Shown piece by piece: positions 1 to 8,261 of a DNA stretch of 64,000 nucleotides; position 1 is the stretch's first letter; each line of letters begins with the position of its first letter. The notes under the pieces were generated by a model, which was not told the origin of the DNA, did not search any database, and saw nothing but the letters and a program-made list of their open reading frames with translations. Source of the DNA: Streptococcus oralis subsp. tigurinus (lineage in GTDB: Bacteria; Bacillota; Bacilli; Lactobacillales; Streptococcaceae); NCBI RefSeq assembly GCF_002356415.1, contig NZ_AP018338.1:186001-250000 (forward strand). The letters are read 5' to 3'. The translations under genes were made by a program, and so were the position numbers.

Positions 1-48
1 TTTATTAAGCAGTTAAGGAGAATGTTAGAAAAGGAAGGGGATGTATGA
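1..48 (+). CDS. C-terminal tail of upstream CDS, probably folC (partial)
   Basis: Frame 1 is open from the first base and ends at a TGA at 46-48; the last 15 residues read FIKQLRRMLEKEGDV. The stop overlaps the cls start codon as ATGA, which suggests translational coupling. In mitis-group genomes a folC (folylpolyglutamate/dihydrofolate synthase) lies near cls, and FolC proteins end in a similar aromatic-basic tail. With only 15 residues visible, the identification is an inference. Confidence 0.4.
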   Translation, partial: FIKQLRRMLEKEGDV

Positions 49-1577
49 CAGCTAGAAAAATGCAGCTACTCATGTCCAAGTATGGTTTTAGTATTACTAT
101 CATGTTGGCAGAGTTGTTTATCATCTTTGGTTTATTTCTCTATCTAGGGCAGATGGCTCCGATTCTCTGGATTATCCTTGTCATTTTAGTAAGCTTAGCG
201 ACCATTGTATCGATTGTTAATCGATCTATGAATCCTGAGAGTAAGGTAACATGGTTGTTAGTAGCCTTTGTGCCAGTTTTTGGCCCTTTGCTCTATATCA
301 TGTTTGGAGAGCGCCGTTTATCTAAAAAAGAATTGAAGCAGCTAAAGCAGCTCCAATCAATGGTTTACAGAGAGGATAATAGCAGGGCTCTCCGTTTGGA
401 GTTAAAAGAACAAGACAAGTCGGCTTACGGGGTTATCAAATCTCTCCTCAGTATGGACACGAATGCAGATGTCTATAATCGAACGGATACCCATTTTTTC
501 CCTTCAGGGGAAAGCATGTGGCGTCAGATGCTAGAGGATCTCAAAAAAGCCGAGAAGTTTATCTTTCTTGAATACTATATCATCGAAGAAGGTTTGATGT
601 GGAATAGTATTTTGGAGATTTTGGAAGAAAAGGCAGCTCAAGGAGTAGAAGTTAAGCTTCTTTATGACGATATTGGATGCATGGCAACCTTACCTGGGGA
701 TTATACCATCCAGCTTCGTAGCCGAGGGATTGAAGCCCATAAATTTAACAAGGTGATTCCACGCTTGACCGTTGCCTATAACAACCGTGACCACCGTAAA
801 ATCATGATTATCGATGGGCAGATTGCGTATACAGGTGGTGCCAATCTAGCAGATGAGTATATCAACCATATCGAACGCTTTGGTTACTGGAAGGATAGCG
901 GTATTCGCCTAGATGGATCGGCAGTTAAGGCTTTTACTAGACTCTTTTTATCAACTTGGTATATTAACCGTGGGGAAATTAGTGACTTTGACCAATACCA
1001 TCTCGAAAATCAACCCAAAGATGGGATGGGGCTTTGTATCCCTTACAGTAGCGGTCCCAAACCCATCTACCGAGCCCAGGTTGGAAAAACGGTCTATCAA
1101 AATCTTATCAATCAAGCTACAGACTACGTCTACATCACGACTCCCTATCTGATTGCTGACTACGATCTAACTGAAAGTATTAAAAATGCAGCATTGAGAG
1201 GGGTAGATGTGCGAATTGTGACGCCGTGTATCCCAGATAAAAAGGTTATTCAGTTAGTTACTCGAGGAGCCTACCCAGACTTGCTATCTGCGGGGGTTCG
1301 TATTTATGAGTATAGCCCGGGATTCCTTCATAGCAAGCAAATGCTTGTTGATGGAGAGGCGGCTACTGTGGGAACCATCAATTTTGACTATCGGAGTTTG
1401 CTTCACCACTATGAAAATGCCGTCTTGCTTTATAGAACGCAGTCCATCATCGATATTGAAAGGGACTTTGAAGAGATTTTTAAAGTTTCTCAAGAAATTT
1501 ATCCCCACACCATCAAAACAAGCTGGTATCAAAGCCTGATCAAGGAAATTGTCCAGTTGTTTGCGCCTATGCTCTAA
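45..1577 (+). CDS. cls: Cardiolipin synthase
   Basis: Membrane enzyme that condenses two phosphatidylglycerols to cardiolipin and glycerol. It is 510 aa, the usual length for Gram-positive Cls. Two N-terminal membrane helices (about residues 15-35 and 42-60) precede the PLDc_N region, then two phospholipase D HKD motifs follow: H250-K252-D257 (in DHRKIMIIDG) and H429-K431-D436 (in LHSKQMLVDG). The start overlaps the preceding stop and has AAGGAAGGGG upstream. A hairpin terminator follows. Both catalytic motifs are intact. Confidence 0.95.
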   Translation: MTARKMQLLMSKYGFSITIMLAELFIIFGLFLYLGQMAPILWIILVILVSLATIVSIVNRSMNPESKVTWLLVAFVPVFGPLLYIMFGERRLSKKELKQLKQLQSMVYREDNSRALRLELKEQDKSAYGVIKSLLSMDTNADVYNRTDTHFFPSGESMWRQMLEDLKKAEKFIFLEYYIIEEGLMWNSILEILEEKAAQGVEVKLLYDDIGCMATLPGDYTIQLRSRGIEAHKFNKVIPRLTVAYNNRDHRKIMIIDGQIAYTGGANLADEYINHIERFGYWKDSGIRLDGSAVKAFTRLFLSTWYINRGEISDFDQYHLENQPKDGMGLCIPYSSGPKPIYRAQVGKTVYQNLINQATDYVYITTPYLIADYDLTESIKNAALRGVDVRIVTPCIPDKKVIQLVTRGAYPDLLSAGVRIYEYSPGFLHSKQMLVDGEAATVGTINFDYRSLLHHYENAVLLYRTQSIIDIERDFEEIFKVSQEIYPHTIKTSWYQSLIKEIVQLFAPML

Positions 1578-1586
1578 CTATCCATC

Positions 1587-1618
1587 AAGATCTAGCCCAA
1601 GGCTGGATCTTATTTTTG
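1587..1618 (+). terminator. Intrinsic terminator after cls
   Basis: AAGATCTAGCC (1587-1597), loop CAA, GGCTGGATCTT (1601-1611) with one T.G pair, then TATTTTTG. It closes the cls transcription unit. Confidence 0.75.
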
Positions 1619-1652
1619 TCTTCTTACGAATAGATAAGTAAAGGAGAAAACC

Positions 1653-1796
1653 ATGCTTAATCTAGAAGATGATGATTTTATCAGAGAGTATAGTAATAGT
1701 CGATTCCACCGTTTTCGTGAAATCGAACGCTTTGCGCTATTGGATAAGAAATTCAGCAAATATCAATCCCAAGCTGACATTCCTGTAAGATTTTGA
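1653..1796 (+). CDS. Small conserved-type hypothetical protein (47 aa)
   Basis: Begins MLNLEDDDFIREYSNSRF and ends in TGA. A good AAGGAG lies 6 nt upstream of the ATG, and the ORF fills the gap between the cls terminator and the next membrane-protein gene, 35 bp before that gene's start. It is charged and has no membrane segment or recognisable domain. A similarly placed small ORF exists in pneumococcal annotations, as far as I recall. Function unknown. Confidence 0.6.
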   Translation: MLNLEDDDFIREYSNSRFHRFREIERFALLDKKFSKYQSQADIPVRF

Positions 1797-1831
1797 TATA
1801 CTAAAACAGATAAACTTAGAGGAGAAATTGA

Positions 1832-3349
1832 ATGAATGTATACGGGAAAATAGATGAGAAACAAGAAGAATCTCATTACCAAGACTGGTCCGTTCCAGAA
1901 AAGCGAGAAGGAGCTCCGATTCCCTTTTTTAGTATCTTGCTTTGGAGTTTAGTAGCTACAGCTATTTCTGTGGTTATCCCCCTTATTTTTGGTTTAGTAA
2001 GCCCGCAACAAACTCAGGATCTTTATACTGGTTGGGCCTTGCATCAAAATGGTCAAATGTATACCGATTATTTTGGGACGGAGGGATTGCTCTATTACCT
2101 GCTTGCCTATCTTTCACAAGGCAGTATTCTGATTGCTTTGGTTGAGTGGTTGGCCTTATTTGGAGCAGGTGTTTTTCTTTTTAAATCTGCGGATACTCTT
2201 ACAGGCCGTGTAGAAGAAGCCAAGCAGCTTGTGTTTGTGTTTAATCTGTTGGTAGCAGGTCTCGCTTTTGGTGGTGGCTATGCTCTCTTGCTAGCCTTGC
2301 CTTTCCTATTTTATTCACTTAGCATTGTTACGAACTACCTAGCTTATCCAAACGGTGACAAAGGATTTTTACGTGTTGGTATGAGCCTTGCTCTCGCTTT
2401 CTTCCTTGCGCCAATCCCAACCGCCTTGTTTGCGGCTGTATTGGCTCTAGGCATCATTGGCTTTAATCTAGGTAAAGGTCACTTTGTTCACGGGTTATAT
2501 CAGTTCTTTGCGTCAGCCTTAGGGTTCTCACTCTTATTCTATCCTTTGGGCTACTATACAGTGTTAACAGGTAGTTTTGGGGATGCCATTAGCCAGACCT
2601 TGTATCCGGTAAATACTCTTAGCTTCTTTTCAAATGCGCATTTGCTTGAAAATGCAGCCTTCTACGGCTTACTTGCTATTGGGCTAGGTTCCCTTAGTTT
2701 GCTCTTTTCTGGTTTGTTCCAGTCAAAATCAGCTAAGCAATATTCCCTATCGATTGCTGCTAGTTTGGGCTTATTGCTTTCTTTGGGGCTCTTGATTTTT
2801 TCCAAAGAACCCATCAACGGTACTCATCTTGTGGTACTAATTCCTTTCTTGGTCTTGCTCCTTCTGACAGGAATCAAGGAAGATGTTTCGGATGGAGGCA
2901 GTCGTCGTAGAAGAAGACGTGAGAAACAAACTTCTTTCCTTAAAGGAAATTTCTATCTACCACTGATTGCCCTTGCCTATCTTATTGTTCTTCCTATCGT
3001 GAGTCGCTACCTTTCGCATCCAGCGACTTATCAGGAGAGAGAACGTCTTGCTAGCATGGTAAAACAGCAAACGAGTTCTGAGGATCGTGTCTATGCTTGG
3101 GATGATCGTCCTGATTTCTACCGTGCAAGTGAACGCTTGGCGCCGACTTCTCTATCAACTCCAACACTCTATACTGCAAGCGACGAAAATAAAACCAAAC
3201 TGATGAATGATCTGAAAGAGAACCAACCGAAGATGATTGTGGTCAATCAAAAAGTTGCCTTGTGGTCAGATGTAGAGAGCTGGCTCAGTGAAAACTATGA
3301 GCTTGTTCAGACAGATACTAGCGAGTTTAAGCTTTATAAATTCAAATAA
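1832..3349 (+). CDS. Multi-pass membrane protein, GT-C-like
   Basis: 505 aa with about ten hydrophobic segments between residues 30 and 395. A basic cytoplasmic patch (SRRRRRREKQ) lies near residue 360, and the last ~110 residues are soluble. Residues ~63-95 (LYTGWALHQNGQMYTDYF...LYYLL) follow the pattern of the first extracytoplasmic loop of GT-C glycosyltransferases (PMT/ArnT type). The soluble tail with DDRPDFYRASERLAPTS also resembles the tails of such proteins. I infer a polyprenyl-phosphate-sugar-dependent transferase or relative; catalytic residues cannot be assigned. RBS GGAG precedes the ATG. Confidence 0.6.
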   Translation: MNVYGKIDEKQEESHYQDWSVPEKREGAPIPFFSILLWSLVATAISVVIPLIFGLVSPQQTQDLYTGWALHQNGQMYTDYFGTEGLLYYLLAYLSQGSILIALVEWLALFGAGVFLFKSADTLTGRVEEAKQLVFVFNLLVAGLAFGGGYALLLALPFLFYSLSIVTNYLAYPNGDKGFLRVGMSLALAFFLAPIPTALFAAVLALGIIGFNLGKGHFVHGLYQFFASALGFSLLFYPLGYYTVLTGSFGDAISQTLYPVNTLSFFSNAHLLENAAFYGLLAIGLGSLSLLFSGLFQSKSAKQYSLSIAASLGLLLSLGLLIFSKEPINGTHLVVLIPFLVLLLLTGIKEDVSDGGSRRRRRREKQTSFLKGNFYLPLIALAYLIVLPIVSRYLSHPATYQERERLASMVKQQTSSEDRVYAWDDRPDFYRASERLAPTSLSTPTLYTASDENKTKLMNDLKENQPKMIVVNQKVALWSDVESWLSENYELVQTDTSEFKLYKFK

Positions 3350-3350
3350 C

Positions 3351-3413
3351 AAAAATCAATATCTTGTGGAATTTTAAAAATTTTAGGATTTTTAACACAA
3401 GATATTGATTTTT
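3351..3413 (+). promoter_or_regulatory. Two NrdR-like boxes upstream of nrdD (also an 18-bp inverted repeat)
   Basis: An exact 18-bp inverted repeat (3351-3368 and 3396-3413) places two palindromic cores, CAATATCTTG (3357-3366) and CAAGATATTG (3398-3407). Each differs by one base from the published NrdR core CWATATATWG. Their centres are 41 bp apart, about four helical turns, which suits cooperative binding. The right box touches the -35 of the nrdD promoter. The same repeat could also terminate the upstream gene (A-rich left arm, T-rich right arm). Confidence 0.6.
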
Positions 3414-3432
3414 ATTTTTAGAGTGGTATAAT
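3405..3432 (+). promoter_or_regulatory. nrdD promoter
   Basis: TTGATT at 3405-3410, a 16-bp spacer and an extended -10, TGGTATAAT (3424-3432). The -35 overlaps the right NrdR-like box, so a bound repressor would block RNA polymerase. Confidence 0.7.
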
Positions 3433-3477
3433 ACTGAATATAAACTATTTAACAATATTTTAGAAAAGAGCATGGAT

Positions 3478-5685
3478 ATGATTGTATTAGAAGAAAAGCT
3501 TGCAACCGTTCCCACCTTGTTCGTTGAAAAACGAGATGGTAGACGTGTAGTATTTGATGTAGACAAGATTGACAAGGCTCTCCACAAGGCGGCAGAAAAA
3601 GTTATGGACGTTACGCCTCTAGTAGAAAAACGCCTAAATGGTCTAGTTGAAAGAATCGTTACCGAAATTCACAGTCGTTTCCCTAAAGGTGTGAAGATTT
3701 ATGAGATTCAGAATGTCGTAGAGCATGAACTCCTTGAAGCCAAAGAGTATGCGCTGGCTGAGGAGTATATCACTTATCGGACACAAAGGGATTTTGAGCG
3801 CTCAAAAGCGACAGATATCAACTTTAGTATCCATAAACTGCTCAATAAAGATCAAGCAGTTGTCAATGAAAATGCCAATAAAGACAGTGATGTCTTTAAT
3901 ACTCAGCGTGATTTGACAGCAGGGATTGTTGGGAAATCAATCGGGCTGCAAATGCTTCCTAAGCACGTAGCTAATGCTCACCAAAAAGGGGATATCCACT
4001 ATCATGACTTGGACTACAGCCCCTACACTCCGATGACCAACTGCTGTTTGATTGATTTTAAAGGCATGTTGGAAAATGGTTTTAAGATTGGAAATGCAGA
4101 GGTAGAGAGTCCCAAGTCTATCCAGACTGCGACAGCTCAAATTTCACAAATCATCGCCAACGTTGCTTCTAGCCAGTACGGGGGCTGCTCAGCTGACCGT
4201 ATTGATGAAGTCTTGGCGCCTTATGCAGAGAAGAATTACCAAAAGCACCTCAAGGATGCGGAAGAGTGGGTCTTGCCCGAGAAACGTGAAGATTACGCTT
4301 GGAAGAAAACCCAAAAGGACATCTACGATGCCATGCAATCTCTTGAGTATGAAATCAACACTCTCTTCACTTCAAATGGACAAACACCTTTTACTTCGCT
4401 CGGTTTTGGTCTAGGAACTAGTCGTTTTGAACGGGAAATTCAAAAAGCTATCTTGACCATTCGTATCAAGGGGCTTGGTTCAGAACACCGCACAGCCATC
4501 TTCCCTAAACTCATCTTTACGCTTAAAAGAGGACTTAACTTAGAGGAAGGTTCACCTAACTACGACATCAAACAGTTGGCCCTCGAGTGTGCAACCAAGC
4601 GGATGTACCCAGATGTTTTGTCCTATGATAAGATTATCGAACTGACTGGTTCTTTCAAGGTTCCTATGGGTTGTCGCTCCTTCCTCCAAGGATGGAAAGA
4701 TGAAAATGGTGTTGAGGTCAATTCAGGTCGGATGAATCTAGGTGTTGTGACGGTCAATTTGCCTCGTATCGCCCTCGAGTCTGAAGGGGATCTGAATAAG
4801 TTTTGGGAAATCTTCAACGAACGTATGAACATCGCAGAAGATGCTCTGGTTTACCGTGTTGAACGGACCAAGGAAGCAACACCAGCGAATGCCCCTATCC
4901 TCTATCAGTACGGAGCCTTCGGTCGCCGTCTCGGAAAAGAAGAAAGTGTAGACCAGCTCTTTAAGAATCGCCGTGCGACAGTTTCGCTGGGGTACATCGG
5001 TTTGTACGAGGTGGCGACAGTCTTCTTTGGAAATAGCTGGGAAAGCAATCCTGAAGCCAAGGAATTCACATTGGAAATCATTCGCGATATGAAACGTCGT
5101 GTGGAAGAGTGGTCTGACCAATATGGTTACCATTTCTCTATCTACTCCACACCGTCTGAAAGTCTGACAGACCGCTTCTGTCGCTTGGATACAGAGAAGT
5201 TCGGCTCTATTCCGGATATCACGGACAAGGAATACTACACCAACTCTTTCCACTACGATGTTCGTAAAAATCCAACACCGTTTGAAAAATTAGACTTTGA
5301 GAAAGTTTACCCAGAAGCAGGTGCGTCAGGTGGTTTCATCCATTATTGTGAGTATCCAGTTCTTCAACAAAATCCTAAGGCCCTGGAAGCTGTTTGGGAC
5401 TATGCCTATGACCGAGTTGGCTATCTAGGAACCAATACTCCGATTGATCGTTGCTACAAGTGTGATTTTGAAGGGGATTTTGAACCAACTGAGCGAGGAT
5501 TTGCTTGTCCCAACTGTGGCAATAGCGACCCTAAAACAGTAGATGTAGTCAAACGAACTTGTGGCTATCTAGGTAACCCTCAGGCTCGTCCGATGGTCAA
5601 TGGGCGCCATAAGGAAATCGCTGCGCGTGTGAAACATATGAATGGTTCAACCATTAAGACACCTGGACATAAAGTAACAAACTAG
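3478..5685 (+). CDS. nrdD: Anaerobic (class III) ribonucleoside-triphosphate reductase
   Basis: Reduces NTPs to dNTPs under anoxia using a glycyl radical installed by NrdG. An N-terminal ATP-cone (about residues 12-105) precedes the ten-stranded barrel. The C-terminal zinc site is C659/C662 and C677/C680. The radical loop CGYLGNPQARP has G696 as the expected radical glycine. The ATG at 3478 is 7 nt behind AAAAGAG, whereas the in-frame ATG at 3472 is only 1 nt away, so the later start is preferred (735 aa, the usual length). It is followed by a small ORF, an acetyltransferase and nrdG. Confidence 0.96.
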   Translation: MIVLEEKLATVPTLFVEKRDGRRVVFDVDKIDKALHKAAEKVMDVTPLVEKRLNGLVERIVTEIHSRFPKGVKIYEIQNVVEHELLEAKEYALAEEYITYRTQRDFERSKATDINFSIHKLLNKDQAVVNENANKDSDVFNTQRDLTAGIVGKSIGLQMLPKHVANAHQKGDIHYHDLDYSPYTPMTNCCLIDFKGMLENGFKIGNAEVESPKSIQTATAQISQIIANVASSQYGGCSADRIDEVLAPYAEKNYQKHLKDAEEWVLPEKREDYAWKKTQKDIYDAMQSLEYEINTLFTSNGQTPFTSLGFGLGTSRFEREIQKAILTIRIKGLGSEHRTAIFPKLIFTLKRGLNLEEGSPNYDIKQLALECATKRMYPDVLSYDKIIELTGSFKVPMGCRSFLQGWKDENGVEVNSGRMNLGVVTVNLPRIALESEGDLNKFWEIFNERMNIAEDALVYRVERTKEATPANAPILYQYGAFGRRLGKEESVDQLFKNRRATVSLGYIGLYEVATVFFGNSWESNPEAKEFTLEIIRDMKRRVEEWSDQYGYHFSIYSTPSESLTDRFCRLDTEKFGSIPDITDKEYYTNSFHYDVRKNPTPFEKLDFEKVYPEAGASGGFIHYCEYPVLQQNPKALEAVWDYAYDRVGYLGTNTPIDRCYKCDFEGDFEPTERGFACPNCGNSDPKTVDVVKRTCGYLGNPQARPMVNGRHKEIAARVKHMNGSTIKTPGHKVTN

Positions 5686-5696
5686 AAAGAGACGGA

Positions 5697-5843
5697 ATGG
5701 GGAAATACCAATTGGATGATAAGGGACGCGCTCAAGTGACTCGTTATCATGAAAAACATTCTAAAGGTGGGACGGGCAAAAAAGAACGCTTGCTCAATCT
5801 TAGAGAACAGTTTTTAAACAAGAACAAGAAAAAAGAAAAGTGA
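5697..5843 (+). CDS. Small basic hypothetical protein in nrd operon (48 aa)
   Basis: MGKYQLDDKGRAQVTRYHEK then a lysine-rich tail. The ORF starts 11 bp after the nrdD stop, behind GAGACGG, and ends just before a small hairpin. It is highly basic with no domain I recognise. Its position between nrdD and the acetyltransferase suggests co-transcription. Function unknown. Confidence 0.55.
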   Translation: MGKYQLDDKGRAQVTRYHEKHSKGGTGKKERLLNLREQFLNKNKKKEK

Positions 5844-5866
5844 GAGTCCGCTCTCGCTTTTCTCTT
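5836..5866 (+). terminator. Weak hairpin with T-rich tail (possible attenuator)
   Basis: AAAAGTGAGAG (5836-5846), loop TCCG, CTCTCGCTTTT (5851-5861), then CTCTT. It overlaps the end of the small ORF. A partial terminator would lower expression of the downstream nrdG part of the cluster. Confidence 0.4.
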
Positions 5867-5880
5867 AATTGGAGGTGAAA

Positions 5881-6381
5881 ATGATACTACGCAGGCCAAC
5901 ATTGGCAGATAAAGAAACAGTTTTAGAGATGATGGCAGAGTTTGAACAGACTCAATCAGCCCACGATGGTGGGTTTTGGAACGCCAACAATTTTGTTTAT
6001 GAAGAGTGGCTAGAAGATAATCTTCAAGCGGAAGCGGGACTCAATATTCCTGAAAACTGGGTTCCTGCTATCCAGCTGGTTAGTTTTGACGTAGCAGGCC
6101 AGGCTCTTGGCTTTCTCAACCTTCGTCTCCGATTAAATGACTACTTACTAGAAAATGGGGGCCATATTGGCTACTCCATTCGTCCATCTGAAAGAGGCAA
6201 AGGTTATGCGAAAGAATCACTCAGACAAGGCCTGCAAGTTGCCAAGGAAAAGAACATCAAAAAAGCGCTTGTGACCTGTAGTGCGGAAAACCCAGCTAGT
6301 AGAGCGGTGATTGTGGCAAATGATGGGGCGTTTGAGGGTGTTCGCAATGGCGTAGAACGTTACTGGATAGATTTGGAGTAG
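5881..6381 (+). CDS. GNAT-family N-acetyltransferase
   Basis: 166 aa, starting MILRRPTLADKETVLEMMAEF. The GNAT fold is supported by the central acetyl-CoA loop region (IRPSERGKGYAKESLRQGL, about residues 101-119) and the CSAENPASRAVIVANDGAFEG segment typical of RimJ/RimL-like acetyltransferases. The start is set by GGAGG five bases before the ATG at 5881; a TTG four codons earlier would lie in front of that RBS. The substrate is unknown. It sits between nrdD and nrdG, a placement usual in pneumococcus relatives. Confidence 0.85.
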   Translation: MILRRPTLADKETVLEMMAEFEQTQSAHDGGFWNANNFVYEEWLEDNLQAEAGLNIPENWVPAIQLVSFDVAGQALGFLNLRLRLNDYLLENGGHIGYSIRPSERGKGYAKESLRQGLQVAKEKNIKKALVTCSAENPASRAVIVANDGAFEGVRNGVERYWIDLE

Positions 6382-6385
6382 AAGG

Positions 6386-6982
6386 ATGACATGGAATACA
6401 CCAAAACCAGGTGAATGGAAAAGTGAGGAACTTAGTAAAGGGCGAATCATTGACTACAAGGCCTTTAACTTTGTGGATGGAGAAGGCGTGCGCAACTCCC
6501 TCTATGTCGCAGGCTGTATGTTCCACTGCGAGGGGTGCTATAATGTTGCGACTTGGTCTTTCAACGCAGGCATTCCCTATACGCCAGAGTTAGAAGAACA
6601 GATCATGGAAGACCTTGCCCAGCCCTATGTTCAAGGCTTGACCTTGCTAGGAGGAGAGCCCTTTCTTAATACGGGCATTCTCTTACCACTCGTTAAACGC
6701 ATTCGAAAGGAATTGCCAGACAAAGACATCTGGTCATGGACCGGCTACACTTGGGAGGAAATGATGCTGGAGACTCCAGATAAACTGGAACTCTTATCAT
6801 TGATTGACATCCTTGTCGATGGACGGTATGACAAAAGCAAGCGCAATCTTATGCTCCAGTTTCGAGGGTCTTCTAATCAACGAATTATCGATGTGCAAAA
6901 ATCCCTCAAAAGTGGTCAAGTAGTGATTTGGGACAAGCTCAATGACGGAAAAGAAAGCTATGAACAGGTGAAGAGAGAATGA
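6386..6982 (+). CDS. nrdG: Anaerobic ribonucleotide reductase activating protein
   Basis: Radical-SAM activase that makes the glycyl radical on NrdD. The cluster-binding motif is C44-x3-C48-x2-C51 (GCMFHCEGC), and TLLGGEPF near residue 90 is the GGE SAM-binding motif. 198 aa, with the N-terminal WNTPKPGEW extension common in streptococci. It starts 4 bp after the acetyltransferase stop, and its own stop overlaps the next start (ATGA). Confidence 0.95.
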   Translation: MTWNTPKPGEWKSEELSKGRIIDYKAFNFVDGEGVRNSLYVAGCMFHCEGCYNVATWSFNAGIPYTPELEEQIMEDLAQPYVQGLTLLGGEPFLNTGILLPLVKRIRKELPDKDIWSWTGYTWEEMMLETPDKLELLSLIDILVDGRYDKSKRNLMLQFRGSSNQRIIDVQKSLKSGQVVIWDKLNDGKESYEQVKRE

Positions 6983-7605
6983 AGAAAAAAGACTTAATAG
7001 ACCAACTGGTCTCAGAGATCGAAACTGGAAAAGTCAAAACACTGGGGATCTACGGTCACGGAGCGTCAGGTAAGTCTACCTTTGCTCAAGAATTGTTTCA
7101 AGCCCTAGATGCTGAAAAAGTAAACCTACTAGAAACAGACCCCTATATCACCTCAGAACGTCACCTGGTAGTACCAAAGCAAGCACTTGATCAAAAGGTG
7201 ACAGCTTGTTTGCCAGTGGCGCATGAATTGGCAAGTTTGCAGAGAGATATTCTCGCTTTGCAGGCAGATATGGATGTCTTAACAATCGATGAACCTTGGA
7301 AGGCTAGCGAGATCTTATCTGGAGCCAAACCGATTCTGATTGTTGAAGGGATGTCTGTGGGGTTCCTACCCAAGGAACTCTTTGACAAAACCATCTGCTT
7401 CTACGCGGACGAAGAAACAGAAATAAAAAGGCGTCTAGCTCGAGATACGATTATGAGAAATCGCAATGCTTCCTTTGTACTAGCTAGCCATCAAATGAGA
7501 CGGGAGCAGTATCTGCGATACTATAGAGAAAACGAGTCTAAAGCGGATATCTTAGTGGATCAATCGCAAGATAAATTCAAGGTCAAAATGACACACATTA
7601 TATAG
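6979..7605 (+). CDS. P-loop kinase, uridine-kinase-like
   Basis: 208 aa cytoplasmic protein with a Walker A at residues 26-33 (GHGASGKS), an LIVEGMSVGF Walker-B-like strand near 116 and a basic LID-like stretch (IKRRLARDTIMRNR, about 144-157). The architecture matches the uridine kinase/phosphoribulokinase-like family. Its four-base overlap with nrdG indicates a shared operon and a possible nucleotide-salvage role; the substrate is not determined. Confidence 0.8.
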   Translation: MKKKDLIDQLVSEIETGKVKTLGIYGHGASGKSTFAQELFQALDAEKVNLLETDPYITSERHLVVPKQALDQKVTACLPVAHELASLQRDILALQADMDVLTIDEPWKASEILSGAKPILIVEGMSVGFLPKELFDKTICFYADEETEIKRRLARDTIMRNRNASFVLASHQMRREQYLRYYRENESKADILVDQSQDKFKVKMTHII

Positions 7606-7706
7606 AAGAAAAGATTGATTTTTATAGACGTAAATCAGTAATCTTAGAAAGATGAAATAGGAAAACAGTTTCATCCTAAAAAAACGAAAAAAACCTAACA
7701 AATCCC

Positions 7707-7735
7707 TTGCAATCGCAGGGGCTTTGTGTTATTCT
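7707..7735 (+). promoter_or_regulatory. S10 operon promoter
   Basis: TTGCAA (7707-7712), 17-bp spacer, TATTCT (7730-7735) with a TGT extended -10. It lies 135 bp before rpsJ and is the only strong promoter found in the first part of the ribosomal cluster. Confidence 0.75.
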
Positions 7736-7743
7736 ATTATGGT

Positions 7744-7826
7744 GCTGTAAATTACAGCCTTAGCTTTGATGCAAGAGGTTGCGACACGCTCGGTTGCATT
7801 GCCACGCAACGCGCGTCGGTTTTCTT
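7744..7826 (+). promoter_or_regulatory. Structured leader of the S10 operon
   Basis: A perfect GCTGTAA-A-TTACAGC hairpin (7744-7758) is followed by a long hairpin. Its outer arms are CGACACGC (7782-7789) and GCGCGTCG (7811-7818), and its inner arms GTTGC (7793-7797) and GCAAC (7806-7810). It is followed by GTTTTCTT. The hairpin-plus-U-tract form would suit autogenous control by a ribosomal protein, but no ligand is shown by the sequence. Confidence 0.5.
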
Positions 7827-7870
7827 GTGGAGCTAGCCTATTATCTTAAATAGACGAAAAGGAGAAAAAG

Positions 7871-8179
7871 ATGGCAAACAAAAAAATCCGTATCCGTTTG
7901 AAAGCTTACGAACACCGTACGCTTGACACAGCGGCTGCAAAAATCGTAGAATCAGCTACTCGTACAGGTGCACAAGTTGCGGGTCCAATCCCACTTCCAA
8001 CTGAGCGTAGCCTCTACACAATCATTCGTGCGACTCACAAATACAAAGACTCTCGCGAACAATTTGAAATGCGTACACACAAACGTTTGATCGATATCGT
8101 TAACCCAACTCAAAAAACAGTTGATGCGTTGATGAAATTGGATCTTCCAAGTGGTGTAAACGTAGAAATCAAACTTTAA
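7871..8179 (+). CDS. rpsJ: 30S ribosomal protein S10
   Basis: 102 aa, the standard length, starting [19 protein letters not shown]. It is part of the 30S head and doubles as the NusE antitermination factor. First gene of the S10 cluster, preceded by AAAAGGAGAAA. An 82-bp spacer with a small CGAGC/GCTCG hairpin (8197-8215) separates it from rplC. Confidence 0.98.
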
Positions 8180-8261
8180 TTTAAAGCTTGATACCTCGAG
8201 CATAAAAAACGCTCGTTAAAAACTTTTTGAATAAAAAATATAGAAAAGGAACTATTTTCTC

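Noticed and set aside
4738..5253. 171-codon open frame antisense to nrdD
   Set aside because: No RBS, lies wholly inside a conserved coding gene, and its residues show no family pattern; it reflects codon bias of nrdD.
5881..6381. TTG start of the acetyltransferase four codons upstream
   Set aside because: It would place the start in front of the strong GGAGG; the ATG at 5881 is correctly spaced.
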